A stretch of DNA of 64,000 bases from Stenotrophomonas sp. ESTM1D_MKCIP4_1. GTDB taxonomy: Bacteria > Pseudomonadota > Gammaproteobacteria > Xanthomonadales > Xanthomonadaceae. The stretch lies in NCBI RefSeq assembly GCF_003086895.1, contig NZ_CP026004.1:1400731-1464730 (forward strand), written 5' to 3'. Numbering within the stretch: the stretch's first letter is position 1; every line of letters begins with the position of its first letter. Positions 36,762 through 45,063 of this stretch are shown piece by piece. The notes below the pieces were generated by a model that saw nothing but the letters and a program-made list of their open reading frames with translations, had not been told where the DNA came from and did not search any database. Position numbers and translations under genes: made by a program.

Positions 36762-37661
36762 TCACGCTTTTTTCTGCGGCGGTACGCCGAGGTGCTGCAG
36801 CAGGCTGCGCATCGCCGGTGACAACCGTGTCCAGTCGGTAAAGCAGGCACACAGCCGACGCTGCGCCCAGGCATCGGCAAGCGGTACCGCAACGGTGTGC
36901 GTGCTGCGCCGATGCTGCCGCGCGATCGTGCGCGGCACGATGCCGACACCAATGCCATGCCCGACCATCGTGCACAGGCCTTCAAAGGTCTTCATGCGGA
37001 TGCGCACATCCAGCCTGCGGCCGGCTTCGGCTGCGAGTTCATCCAGATAGGTCTGCAAGGCGTTGCCATCGGCCAGGGCGACGAAGGTTTCGCCCAGCAC
37101 ATCGACGAAGTCCAGCGAGCGTCGTGCAGCGAAGCGATGGCTGGCGGGCAGCAGCATCACCAGTGGATCCTCGGAGACCACATGCCGCTGCAGGCCCTCG
37201 GCGGGAACGGCATCGCTGATGATGCCTGCTTCCGCCTGGCCGGCAGTGAGTGCACGAACGACGTCGGTGCTGGTGCGCTCGTGCAGTTCCACATGCAGGC
37301 GCGGGCGCTGCGCCAGCCAAGGGGCAAGCCGCGAAGGCAGGTAGTTGGTCAGCGCGGCGGTGTTGGCATACAGATGCAGCGTGCCGCGCGCGCCGTGGGC
37401 AAAGGCTTCCAGCTCGCCACGCAGCTGCGCCTGCTGCTGCAGGATCAGGCGCGCGTGATGGGCGAGCGCGGCACCGGCTTCGGTCAGGCTGACCCCGCGC
37501 GGGTGCCGGCTGAGCAGGGCGGTTCCCGCATCCGCTTCGATCGCGCGCAGGCGCTCGCTGGCCGAGCCCAGTGCGAGGTTGGCCTGGGCGGCGCCTGCAG
37601 TGATGCTGCCAGCGTCAGCCACGGCCAGGAACAGGCGCAGGTCGGCAATGTCCATCCGCAT
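36762..37661 (-). CDS. LysR-family transcriptional regulator
   Basis: Predicted regulator of 299 residues. The N-terminal winged helix-turn-helix reads MDIADLRLFLAVADAGSITAGAAQANLALGSASERLRAIE, with a typical SLTEAGAALAHHARLIL linker helix. The rest is a periplasmic-binding-like effector domain. It is divergent from the TauE/SafE-like permease gene, a common pairing in which the regulator controls the transporter, so a sulfonate or related anion may be the signal; this is inference. An in-frame ATG at 37655 gives the more usual LysR start MDIADL. The stop is close to the tRNA-Leu promoter. Confidence 0.88.
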   Translation of the reverse strand: MRMDIADLRLFLAVADAGSITAGAAQANLALGSASERLRAIEADAGTALLSRHPRGVSLTEAGAALAHHARLILQQQAQLRGELEAFAHGARGTLHLYANTAALTNYLPSRLAPWLAQRPRLHVELHERTSTDVVRALTAGQAEAGIISDAVPAEGLQRHVVSEDPLVMLLPASHRFAARRSLDFVDVLGETFVALADGNALQTYLDELAAEAGRRLDVRIRMKTFEGLCTMVGHGIGVGIVPRTIARQHRRSTHTVAVPLADAWAQRRLCACFTDWTRLSPAMRSLLQHLGVPPQKKA

Positions 37662-37756
37662 GGGGGCGCTCCAGTGGGGCCTGCCTTCGGTTGATCCGAA
37701 GGCTGTGGCGGCAAGACCGCATTGTGCGCCCGTGTCGCGCCCGCTCCAATGGCGGC

Positions 37757-38503
37757 ATGAACGAAACGATGTACTTCTATGGGTTGCTGGTGGTGGTGTT
37801 CGTGCTGGCCGGCGTGGTCAAGGGCGTGACAGGCATGGGCCTGCCGACGGTGGCGATGGGCCTGCTCGGTGGCGCGTTGTCGCCGGTGGCAGCGGCGTCG
37901 ATGCTGTTCATTCCCACCTTCGTCACCAATGCCTGGCAGCTGCTGTCCGGTCCATCGCTGGGCCATACGGTGCGGCGGCTGTGGCCGATGATGCTGGCGG
38001 TGGTGGTGGTGACGCTGGGTTCGGCGGCGCTGCTGGTACGGGTGGATCGCACCTGGTCGCGGGTGGCGTTGGGTGTGGCGCTGGTGGTGTATGCGCTGTA
38101 CGCGCTGCTGGCACCGGTGTTCCGCGTGCCGCAGCGGCGCGAGCGCTGGCTTGGGCCGCTGGTCGGTGCGGTATCCGGCGTGGTGACCGGGGCCACCGGT
38201 GTGTTCGTGATGCCGGCGGTGCCGTACCTGCAATCGCTGGGCATGCAGCGCGAGGAGCTGGTGCAGGCGTTGGGCCTGGCGTTCACCGTGTCGACGATCT
38301 CGCTCACCACCGGATTGGTGATCAACGGTGCCTTCGGTGTGCAGCAGCTGGGGTTGAGTGCGTTGGCGGTACTGCCGGCACTGCTGGGCATGTGGCTGGG
38401 GCAGGTGATCCGGCAGCGCATCAGCGCACGGGTGTTCCGTGCGTGTTTCCTGGGCTTCCTGCTGCTGCTCGGATTGGAGCTGGTGCTGCGGCCGCTGTTC
38501 TGA
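37757..38503 (+). CDS. TauE/SafE-family anion permease
   Basis: Predicted inner-membrane protein of 248 residues with about eight hydrophobic segments. The TauE/SafE (DUF81) duplication is visible: GVVKGVTGMGLPTVAMGLLG in the first half and GAVSGVVTGATGVFVMPAVPYLQSLGM in the second. Family members export sulfite, sulfoacetate or related organosulfur anions, or take them up. The ATG at 37757 was chosen over a more upstream one because it begins with the first membrane segment (MYFYGLLVVVFVLAGVV). The gene is divergent from the LysR gene with about 95 bp between. Confidence 0.87.
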   Translation: MNETMYFYGLLVVVFVLAGVVKGVTGMGLPTVAMGLLGGALSPVAAASMLFIPTFVTNAWQLLSGPSLGHTVRRLWPMMLAVVVVTLGSAALLVRVDRTWSRVALGVALVVYALYALLAPVFRVPQRRERWLGPLVGAVSGVVTGATGVFVMPAVPYLQSLGMQREELVQALGLAFTVSTISLTTGLVINGAFGVQQLGLSALAVLPALLGMWLGQVIRQRISARVFRACFLGFLLLLGLELVLRPLF

Positions 38504-38547
38504 CTACGTTCGCCGGGCATGGCCCGGCGCTACCGCGATGCGCTTTC

Positions 38548-38608
38548 GTAGCGTCGAGCTTGCTCGACTGCTTTGCACGGAATCAGTCGAGCAAGCTCGA
38601 CGCTACGT
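38548..38608. repeat. inverted pair of TCGAGC-type REPs
   Basis: GTAGCGTCGAGCTTGCTCGAC (38548-38568) and its reverse GTCGAGCAAGCTCGACGCTAC (about 38587-38607) form a head-to-head pair. The same pair recurs at 63671-63726 upstream of pstS. A further reverse hairpin (CGCCGGGCATGGCCCGGCGCTAC) precedes it at about 38511-38533. Confidence 0.8.
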
Positions 38609-38626
38609 GGCCCGGATTGCAGGCAA

Positions 38627-38650
38627 GAAAAAACCCGCTTGCGCGGGTTG
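38627..38650 (-). terminator. terminator of the second tRNA-Leu gene
   Basis: On the minus strand AACCCGCGCAAGCGGGTTTTTT, about 15 bases after the tRNA 3' end; nearly the same as the terminator of copy 1. Confidence 0.88.
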
Positions 38651-38665
38651 TTTTCTTTCTCGACA

Positions 38666-38752
38666 TGGTGCCCAGGAGAGGACTCGAACCTCCACGAAGT
38701 TGCCCCCGCTAGCACCTGAAGCTAGTGCGTCTACCAATTCCGCCACCTGGGC
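38666..38752 (-). tRNA. tRNA-Leu (anticodon CAG), copy 2
   Basis: An 87-nt gene with the same sequence as copy 1, including the CCA end and anticodon CAG. It has its own promoter TTGACA (38789-38794), 17 bp, CATAAT (38766-38771) and its own terminator. It is not in one transcript with copy 1, from which it is separated by two protein genes. Confidence 0.97.
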
Positions 38753-38811
38753 GTCGAGGAGCGAGATTATGGGGTGTTGTTACGGGGGTGTCAACACCTT
38801 TTGCAGATCCC

Positions 38812-38897
38812 GGGTCAGAGCCCTTTCCGGTGGAAAAGGATCCGACCCCAGCACCGGGGTCGGATCCCGTTTCGCTTGCGGAACGGGCTCTGACCCC
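38812..38897. repeat. two adjacent GGGGTC palindromes
   Basis: GGGTCAGAGCCCTTTCC ... GGATCCGACCCC (38812-38849) and GGGGTCGGATCCCG ... CGGGCTCTGACCCC (38856-38897) are two inverted repeats of one family. Their outer ends are GGGGTCAGAG/GGGGTCGGATCC. They lie between tRNA-Leu copies 2 and 3. Confidence 0.8.
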
Positions 38898-38913
38898 ATC
38901 GCCGGATCGCAGG

Positions 38914-38946
38914 CAAAAAAAATCCCCGCCGAAGCGAGGAGTTTTT
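38914..38946 (-). terminator. terminator of the third tRNA-Leu gene
   Basis: On the minus strand CTCCTCGCTTCGGCGGGGA followed by eight Ts, directly after the tRNA 3' end. Confidence 0.85.
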
Positions 38947-38950
38947 TCGT

Positions 38951-39035
<85 letters not shown>

Positions 39036-39164
39036 GTTCCAGAGGCGCAATTGTGAAGATGAATCCGCAGGCTGTCAACGACTTCCAACAAATATTTCAC
39101 GCGATGCCTCCATCGGCGATCGCTGACCCGTTCTGCACGCCTGCAACGGCTACCATGGAGGGCG

Positions 39165-41633
39165 ATGACTACCAAAAAACCAAGCAAGGGCGGGAGCAAG
39201 TCCCGCAGCCAGGGCCCGAAGAAGGGCGCCAAGGCGGGCGAAGCCCGCAGCACCAAGCCGGGCAAGCCGTTGCCGGGCTGGTTCCCCGAATTGAATGAAG
39301 GCGGTGCACCGCCGCGTGGCCGCAAGGGCCGCAGCGCCGATGCTGCCGCACCCGGTCCGGCGCCGGGGCGCAAGCTGCCTCCCGCCGGCAAGGTGATCGA
39401 TGATCCCTATGCCGCCCGCGAAGCCGAGAAGTACGAACAGCCCATCGCCAGCCGTGAGGCCATCCTGGCCCTGCTGGAACGTTGCGAAGGGCCGCAGACC
39501 GCCGAAGAGCTGGGCGCGCGCCTGGGCCTGACCGCTGCCGACCGTGCCGAGGCGCTGTCGCGCCGGCTGGGCGCGATGGTGCGTGATGGGCAGCTGGTGC
39601 AGAACCGCCGGGGAGGCTTCGCGCCGATCCAGACACTGAACCTGGTTACCGGTGTGGTGATCGCCAACCCGGAAGGGTTTGGCTTCCTGCGCCCGGTCGA
39701 GGGTGGCGACGATCTGTTCCTGCCGCCTTATGAAATGCGCAAGGTGATGCACGGTGACAAGGTGCTGGCCCGCGTGACCGGCATCGACAACCGTGGCCGC
39801 CGCGAAGGCAGCATCGCGCGCGTGCTTGAGCGCGGCATGACCCGCCTGATCGGTCGCTTCAGCATCGAGATGGGCATCAATTACGTGGTGCCCGACGACA
39901 AGCGCATCCAGCGCAACGTGCAGGTGCCGCCGGACCAGACCGGTGGCGCGCGTGATGGCCAGCTGGTGGTCTGCGAACTGACCCAGGCGCCCGACAGCCG
40001 CCGCCCGCCGATCGGCCGCATCATTGCCGTGATCGGCGACAAGCTCACGGCCTCGCTGGTGGTGGAGACCGCCATCCACGGCCACGAACTGCCGTTCGAG
40101 TTCCCGCAGGAGGTGCTGGACGAAGCCGCGTCGGTGCCGATGGTGGTCGAACCGGCGATGATCGGCGACCGCGTGGACCTGCGCAGCACGCCGCTGGTCA
40201 CCATCGACGGCGAGGATGCCAAGGACTTCGACGATGCCGTGTACTGCGAGCCGAATGCTGATGGCTTCCGGCTGGTGGTGGCTATTGCCGATGTCTCCAA
40301 CTACGTGCGCCCCGGCACGCCGCTGGACGAGGAAGCGCAGAAGCGCGCCACGTCGGTGTACTTCCCGGGCTTCGTGGTGCCGATGCTGCCAGAGACCCTG
40401 TCCAACGGCATCTGCTCGCTGATGCCGAAGGTCGACCGCATGTGCTTCGTGTGCGACATGCAGATCGACCGGGAGGGTGTGGTCAGTCATTCGCGCTTCT
40501 ACGAAGCAGTGATGAACTCGCACGCGCGCCTGACCTACACGCAGGTGTGGAAGGCGGTGGGCGAGGACGATGCCGATACCAAGGCCTGGATGGGCGAACT
40601 GCTGCCGCAGGTGCAGCGCCTGCACCAGCTGTACAAGGTGCTGTCCAAGGCGCGCGCCAAGCGTGGTGCCATCGAGTTCGAGAGCAGCGAAGTGCGCTTC
40701 GTGCTGGACAACCGGGGTGAAGTGACCCAGGCCGGCATGCTGGTGCGCAACGACGCCCACAAGCTGATCGAGGAGTGCATGATCGCGGCCAACGTGGAGG
40801 CGGCGAAGTACCTGCTGTCGCGCCACGTGCCGGCGCCGTACCGCATCCATGAGAAGCCGCCGGAAACCAAGTACGCGGATCTGCTGGAGTTCCTCAAGGA
40901 ATTCAAGCTCAGCCTGCCGCCGTGGTCGAAGGTGCGCCCGGGCGACTACACCAAACTGCTGAAGAAGATCCGCGACCGCCCCGACGCCACGTTGCTGGAA
41001 TCGGTGCTGCTGCGCAGCCAGAGCCTGGCCATCTACAGCCCCGACAACCACGGTCACTTCGGCTTGGCGTTGGAGGCGTATGCGCACTTCACCTCGCCCA
41101 TCCGCCGCTATCCCGATCTGCTGGTGCACCGGGCAATCAAGCACGCGCTGTCTGGCAAACCGCTGGACAAGTTCACCTACAACGCCCGCGAGATGGCGGC
41201 GCTGGCGCTGCAGTGTTCCGAGCGCGAGCGTCGTGCCGATGAGGCCGAGCGCGAGGTGGACGAGCGCTACCGCGCGGCGTGGATGGAAAAGCATGTTGGC
41301 GGCCAGTTCGACGGCGTCATCAGCGGCGTCACCAGCTTCGGCCTGTTCGTGGAGCTGGATGATTCCAAGGTGCAGGGCCTGGTCCACGTGACCCAGCTGC
41401 CGCAGGACTATTACAAGTTCGACGCGACCCGCAAGACGCTGACCGGCGAACGCCGCGGCGCCAGTTACCGGTTGGGCGACCGCGTCCGCATCCTGGTGCT
41501 GAAAGCCAGCATGGAGGAGCGCAAGATCGACTTCCGCCTGGTCGAGCACAAGGGCGAGGACGAGGGTGATGGTGGCGTGCCGCCGCTGCCCGAACGCGGC
41601 AAGCCGGCCAAGCGGGCCAAGAAGCCATATTGA
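39165..41633 (+). CDS. rnr: ribonuclease R
   Basis: 3'-5' exoribonuclease that degrades structured RNA, 822 residues. After a Lys/Gly/Pro-rich tail of about 80 residues come a winged-helix domain (about 90-150), two cold-shock domains (VVIANPEGFGFLRPVEGGDDLF), the RNB catalytic core with VTIDGEDAKDFDDAVY near residue 351, and an S1 domain near 705-790 (GGQFDGVISGVTSFGLFVEL). A short basic end (AKRAKKPY) closes the protein. In other bacteria rnr is directly followed by rlmB; here a GFA-like gene lies between. Confidence 0.96.
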   Translation: MTTKKPSKGGSKSRSQGPKKGAKAGEARSTKPGKPLPGWFPELNEGGAPPRGRKGRSADAAAPGPAPGRKLPPAGKVIDDPYAAREAEKYEQPIASREAILALLERCEGPQTAEELGARLGLTAADRAEALSRRLGAMVRDGQLVQNRRGGFAPIQTLNLVTGVVIANPEGFGFLRPVEGGDDLFLPPYEMRKVMHGDKVLARVTGIDNRGRREGSIARVLERGMTRLIGRFSIEMGINYVVPDDKRIQRNVQVPPDQTGGARDGQLVVCELTQAPDSRRPPIGRIIAVIGDKLTASLVVETAIHGHELPFEFPQEVLDEAASVPMVVEPAMIGDRVDLRSTPLVTIDGEDAKDFDDAVYCEPNADGFRLVVAIADVSNYVRPGTPLDEEAQKRATSVYFPGFVVPMLPETLSNGICSLMPKVDRMCFVCDMQIDREGVVSHSRFYEAVMNSHARLTYTQVWKAVGEDDADTKAWMGELLPQVQRLHQLYKVLSKARAKRGAIEFESSEVRFVLDNRGEVTQAGMLVRNDAHKLIEECMIAANVEAAKYLLSRHVPAPYRIHEKPPETKYADLLEFLKEFKLSLPPWSKVRPGDYTKLLKKIRDRPDATLLESVLLRSQSLAIYSPDNHGHFGLALEAYAHFTSPIRRYPDLLVHRAIKHALSGKPLDKFTYNAREMAALALQCSERERRADEAEREVDERYRAAWMEKHVGGQFDGVISGVTSFGLFVELDDSKVQGLVHVTQLPQDYYKFDATRKTLTGERRGASYRLGDRVRILVLKASMEERKIDFRLVEHKGEDEGDGGVPPLPERGKPAKRAKKPY

Positions 41634-41645
41634 TCGACCGACCCG

Positions 41646-41719
41646 GTAGTGCCGGCCGCTGGCCGGCATTCCCGGCGACATCGGTACCCGGTGGTTGCCG
41701 GCCAGCGGCCGGCACTACC
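41646..41719. repeat. inverted pair of SMAG REPs after rnr
   Basis: GTAGTGCCGGCCGCTGGCCGGCA (from 41646) faces TTGCCGGCCAGCGGCCGGCACTAC (to about 41719). The two arms can fold separately or as one long stem. Confidence 0.85.
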
Positions 41720-41765
41720 GGTTCACCCACCCGGCAGGTGGCACGACGCGATGGAGGAACCGATC

Positions 41766-42248
41766 ATGCAAGGCCAACCCGAATACCGCGGCGGCTGCCA
41801 GTGCGGTGCCATCCGCTTCGAGGTGCGCGGCACTCTCAACGAAAGCTCGATCTGCCACTGCCGGATGTGCCAGAAGGCCTTCGGCGCCTACTTCGCGCCC
41901 CTGGTTTCCGTGCGTGGTGCGCAGTTCACCTGGACCCGTGGCCAGCCGCGCCACTTCCACTCGTCCAATGTGGTCCGCCGCGGTTTCTGCGGCGACTGCG
42001 GCACCCCGCTGACCTACGAGGCTCCGGATGGCATGGCCGTGGCGGCCGGTGCATTCGACGAACCCGAGCGCCTGCCGCCCACCCTGCAGTACGGCATGGA
42101 GCGCAAGCTGCCATTCGTGGACACCCTGGGCCAGCTGCCCGGCAGCCGGACCGAGGAGGATGTGGCGTTCCTGCAGTTCCTGGCCACCCTCGTGTCCCAC
42201 CAGCACCCCGACCACGACACCCCCCACTGGCCGCCGCGCACCCGTTGA
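41766..42248 (+). CDS. GFA-family (glutathione-dependent formaldehyde-activating enzyme-like) zinc protein
   Basis: Cytoplasmic Mss4-fold protein of 160 residues. The zinc-binding Cys set is complete: GGCQCGAIRFEV, ICHCRMCQKAFGAYF and GFCGDCGTPL. Family members are often named after glutathione-dependent formaldehyde-activating enzyme, but most have no tested activity. The start at 41766 is preceded by GGAGGA at good spacing, which rules out the slightly upstream ATG. It lies between rnr and rlmB on the same strand. Substrate unknown. Confidence 0.88.
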   Translation: MQGQPEYRGGCQCGAIRFEVRGTLNESSICHCRMCQKAFGAYFAPLVSVRGAQFTWTRGQPRHFHSSNVVRRGFCGDCGTPLTYEAPDGMAVAAGAFDEPERLPPTLQYGMERKLPFVDTLGQLPGSRTEEDVAFLQFLATLVSHQHPDHDTPHWPPRTR

Positions 42249-42256
42249 GGGTCGTG

Positions 42257-42280
42257 TAGAGCCGGGCCCACGCCCGGCTG
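42257..42280 (+). repeat. single SMAG-type REP between the GFA gene and rlmB
   Basis: GTAGAGCCGGGCCCACGCCCGGCT, a GTAG-headed hairpin. Confidence 0.75.
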
Positions 42281-42344
42281 CCTTGAAGCGCGGCCGCCGC
42301 CGATGCTCTACCATAGCCACCCCCTTTCCGGTTCGACCCCCCGC

Positions 42345-43088
42345 ATGAGCAAGAACAGCCAGTGGATCGTCGGCGTCAACGCCGTCGCCTCCTCCATCGA
42401 GAACGACGCCGACAACGTCCGCGAAGTGCTGGTCGAGGCCGGTGCAAAGAACCCGCGCCTGGTCGAAATCGAGGAAAACGCCCGCCGCAAGGGCATCGAC
42501 GTGCGCAAGGTGAACACCCAGGCGCTGGACGGTGTCGGCGGTTCGGTGCGCCACCAGGGCGTGGCGGCGCGCTATGCCGCGGCCCGCACCTACAGCGAGA
42601 ACGAGCTGGAAGGCCTGGTCACCGCGGCCGAGGGCAAGGCCCTGCTGCTGGTGCTGGACGAGGTGCAGGATCCGCACAACCTGGGCGCCTGCCTGCGTTC
42701 GGCCGCTGCGGCGGGTGCCACGGCGGTGATCATTCCCAAGGACAAGTCGGCCACGGTCAATGCCACCGTGCGCAAGACCTCGGCCGGTGCTGCCGACCTC
42801 ATTCCGGTGGTGGCGGTGACCAACCTGTCGCGCTGCCTGAAGGATCTGCAGAAGCAGGGTGTATGGATCTATGGCCTGGCCGGTGAAGCCACCGCCTCGC
42901 TGTACCAGCTGGACCTGAAGGGCAACATCGCCCTGGTGCTGGGCGGCGAAGCCGATGGCCTGCGCCGCCTGACCCGCGAGAACTGCGATGGCCTGGTCAA
43001 GATCCCGATGCCGGGCGAGATCGAGAGCCTGAACGTGTCCGTCGCCGCCGGCGTCAGCCTGTTCGAGGCCGTGCGCCAGCGCGGTTGA
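42345..43088 (+). CDS. rlmB: 23S rRNA Gm2251 2'-O-methyltransferase
   Basis: SPOUT-class methyltransferase that methylates G2251 of the 23S rRNA P loop. The 247 residues have the small N-terminal substrate-binding domain (IVGVNAVASSIENDADNVREVLVE) and the three SpoU motifs: LDEVQDPHNLGACLRSAAAAG, LVLGGEADGLRR and IPMPGEIESLNVSVAAGVSLFE. The start was set at the ATG at 42345 (MSKNSQWIVG), which fits the family; 14 codons further upstream are also open. Confidence 0.95.
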   Translation: MSKNSQWIVGVNAVASSIENDADNVREVLVEAGAKNPRLVEIEENARRKGIDVRKVNTQALDGVGGSVRHQGVAARYAAARTYSENELEGLVTAAEGKALLLVLDEVQDPHNLGACLRSAAAAGATAVIIPKDKSATVNATVRKTSAGAADLIPVVAVTNLSRCLKDLQKQGVWIYGLAGEATASLYQLDLKGNIALVLGGEADGLRRLTRENCDGLVKIPMPGEIESLNVSVAAGVSLFEAVRQRG

Positions 43089-43092
43089 GCGC

Positions 43093-43132
43093 GGGGTCGG
43101 ATCCCTTTTCCCTGGAAAAGGGCTCTGACCCC
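43093..43132. repeat. GGGGTC palindrome after rlmB
   Basis: GGGGTCGGATCCCTTTTCC ... GGAAAAGGGCTCTGACCCC, an inverted repeat with a two-base centre, five bases after the rlmB stop. Same family as at 24879, 38812 and 50621. Confidence 0.8.
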
Positions 43133-43155
43133 ATTGCGGAAGGAGCGCCGGCGCA

Positions 43156-43617
43156 GGGGTCGGATCCCTCGCTGCGACGCTCCCATCCACGCATGGCGTG
43201 GATCTACCGTGTCGACCAAGGTCGACACCTACCCGGTAGTCGCCAACCTTGGTTGGCGCTCCTGGTTGAGCGCGGGGTCGGATCCCTCGCTGCGACGCTC
43301 CCATCCACGCATGGCGTGGATCTACCGTGTCGACCAAGGTCGACACCTACCCGGTAGTCGCCAACCTTGGTTGGCGCTTCTGGTTGAGCGCGGGGTCGGA
43401 TCCCTCGCTGCGACGCTCCCATCCACGCATGGCGTGGATCTACCGTGTCGACCAAGGTCGACACCTACCCGGTAGTCGCCAACCTTGGTTGGCGCTCCTG
43501 GTTGAGCGCGGGGTCGGATCCCTCGCTGCGGCGCTCCCATCCACGCATGGCGTGGATCTACCGTGTCGACCAAGGTCGACACCTACCCGGTAGTCGCCAA
43601 CCTTGGTTGGCGCTCCA
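43156..43617. repeat. 118-bp composite unit, four tandem copies
   Basis: Units begin with GGGGTCGGATCCCTCGCTGC at 43156, 43274, 43392 and 43510, exactly 118 bp apart and almost identical. Each holds, in order, half of a GGGGTC palindrome, the hairpin ATCCACGC/GCGTGGAT, the hairpin GTGTCGACC/GGTCGACAC and a GTAG element with GCCAACC/GGTTGGC. So the unit is a mosaic of several REP types amplified as a block. It fills the gap between the convergent rlmB and macC genes. Confidence 0.93.
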
Positions 43618-43623
43618 GTCGTC

Positions 43624-45063
43624 TTACCCCGCGCTGCCGCCGAGGGCCTTGAACAGGGTCACGTCGTTGCTCAGCTGGCTCTGCCGCACGCGTGCCAGAG
43701 ACAGCTCGGCATCGCGGCGGGTCTGCTGCGCTTCCAGCCAGGTGCGCAGGTCGGTGGCGCCCACGCGGTAACGCACCTCCTGTGCGCGCTCCACTTCCAC
43801 CGCCTGGTCATAGGACGCCTGCGAGGCCGCCACCTGGCGCGCCAGCTGCTCACGCGCGGACAGCGCGTTGTCCACCTCCGAAAGTGCCGTGTACAGCGTC
43901 TTGCGGAAGTTGGTTGCGGCAATCTGGTAGGCGGTACCGGCGATGTCGGTATCCAGCTGTGCACGCTGCAGGTTGAGGAAGGGCAGCGACAGGCCGGCGC
44001 CGAGGGTGGCCACCGGGTTGCGCAGCACATCGCCCAGCGAGGTCGCACTTGAACCCAGGCTGCCGGTCAGGCTCAGCGCCGGGTAGTACTGGGTGGCGGT
44101 CACCTTGATCGTCTTCAGGCTGTTGCGCAGGCGCAGTTCGGCCGCGCGCAGGTCGGGGCGGCGGCCCAGAAGGTCGGCCGGCAGGCCTTCGTCGATGCCG
44201 GGGCTGCGCGCCGCCTGCAGGTCCTGCGGTTCGTCCTGCTGTGGCCAGGGCGTGCCATCCAGCAGCACGGTCAGCGCATTGCGCACTTCCACCCGCTGCT
44301 GCTCCAGCGCGCTCTGTGCCGAGCGCTGCGATTCCAGATTCTGCAAGGCCTGGCGCACTTCCAGCCGCGATACCGCACCGGCGTCGAAGCGGGCCTGGAC
44401 CAGGTCGCGGGTGCGTTCCAGCCGCTGCAGGTTGGCCTCGCCACTGGCGATGGACTGGTTGAGGTAGGCCAGCGACCAGTACTGGTTGATCGTGTCGCCG
44501 ATCACCAGCAGTGCGGTGTTCTGCCGGTCTTCTTCGCTGGCCTGTGCTTCCCAGCGGGCGATGTCGCGCTCGGTGCGCAGGCGGCCCCACAGGTCGATCT
44601 CCCACGACAGCGACACGCCGGTGGAATAGCCGCGGCTCCAATCCGCCGCCTGGTCGGTCGGGCGGCTGCCGCTGGCACTTACGCCGGATGACGACGGCTG
44701 CGGCCACAGTGCATTGCTGGCCAGGCCGGCCTGCAGGCGTGCGCGCTGCACCGCCAGGCCGGCGGCACCCAGGTCGCTGTTGGCGGACAGTGCCTGTGCC
44801 ACCAGGCGGTCCAGGCGCGCATCGCCGAAGCCGGTCCACCAGGTGTCCTGGCGGATGTCGCGGCCCGGCGTATCCAGGCCGCTGCGCGGGTCGTCGGCCG
44901 GCGCATTGAGCGTCGCATCGCCACGGCCATAGGTGGCCGCCACGGCGGGGTCCTGGATCGGGTAGCGCCCCACCGAGGCGCAGCCGGACAGTGCAAGCAG
45001 AACGGCGCCGGCCAGCAGCAGGCGGGAAGGAACAGGGGAGGTCAGTCGGGTCATGATCTTCAT
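43624..45063 (-). CDS. macC: outer-membrane channel lipoprotein of the MacABC pump
   Basis: TolC/OprM-type channel of 479 residues, third gene of macABC. The lipobox LSGC follows a signal peptide ([13 protein letters not shown]). Two OEP repeats are visible, with [24 protein letters not shown] and [20 protein letters not shown]. The ATG at 45063 overlaps the macB stop (ATGA); an internal ATG at 45054 is possible. In S. maltophilia MacABC contributes to drug, oxidative and envelope stress tolerance. Unlike E. coli MacAB, which borrows TolC, this pump has its own channel. Confidence 0.92.
   Translation of the reverse strand: MKIMTRLTSPVPSRLLLAGAVLLALSGCASVGRYPIQDPAVAATYGRGDATLNAPADDPRSGLDTPGRDIRQDTWWTGFGDARLDRLVAQALSANSDLGAAGLAVQRARLQAGLASNALWPQPSSSGVSASGSRPTDQAADWSRGYSTGVSLSWEIDLWGRLRTERDIARWEAQASEEDRQNTALLVIGDTINQYWSLAYLNQSIASGEANLQRLERTRDLVQARFDAGAVSRLEVRQALQNLESQRSAQSALEQQRVEVRNALTVLLDGTPWPQQDEPQDLQAARSPGIDEGLPADLLGRRPDLRAAELRLRNSLKTIKVTATQYYPALSLTGSLGSSATSLGDVLRNPVATLGAGLSLPFLNLQRAQLDTDIAGTAYQIAATNFRKTLYTALSEVDNALSAREQLARQVAASQASYDQAVEVERAQEVRYRVGATDLRTWLEAQQTRRDAELSLARVRQSQLSNDVTLFKALGGSAG

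Noticed and set aside
39150..41681. Very long open frame antisense to rnr (843 codons), and similar ones opposite glnD, parC and dxr
   Set aside because: Shadow frames caused by high third-position G+C; the sense strands encode clear conserved proteins.
43156..43617. Repeated open frames (85-110 codons) across the 118-bp array
   Set aside because: They arise because the period and frame give stop-free repeats; no ribosome binding sites, and the underlying DNA is palindromic REP sequence.
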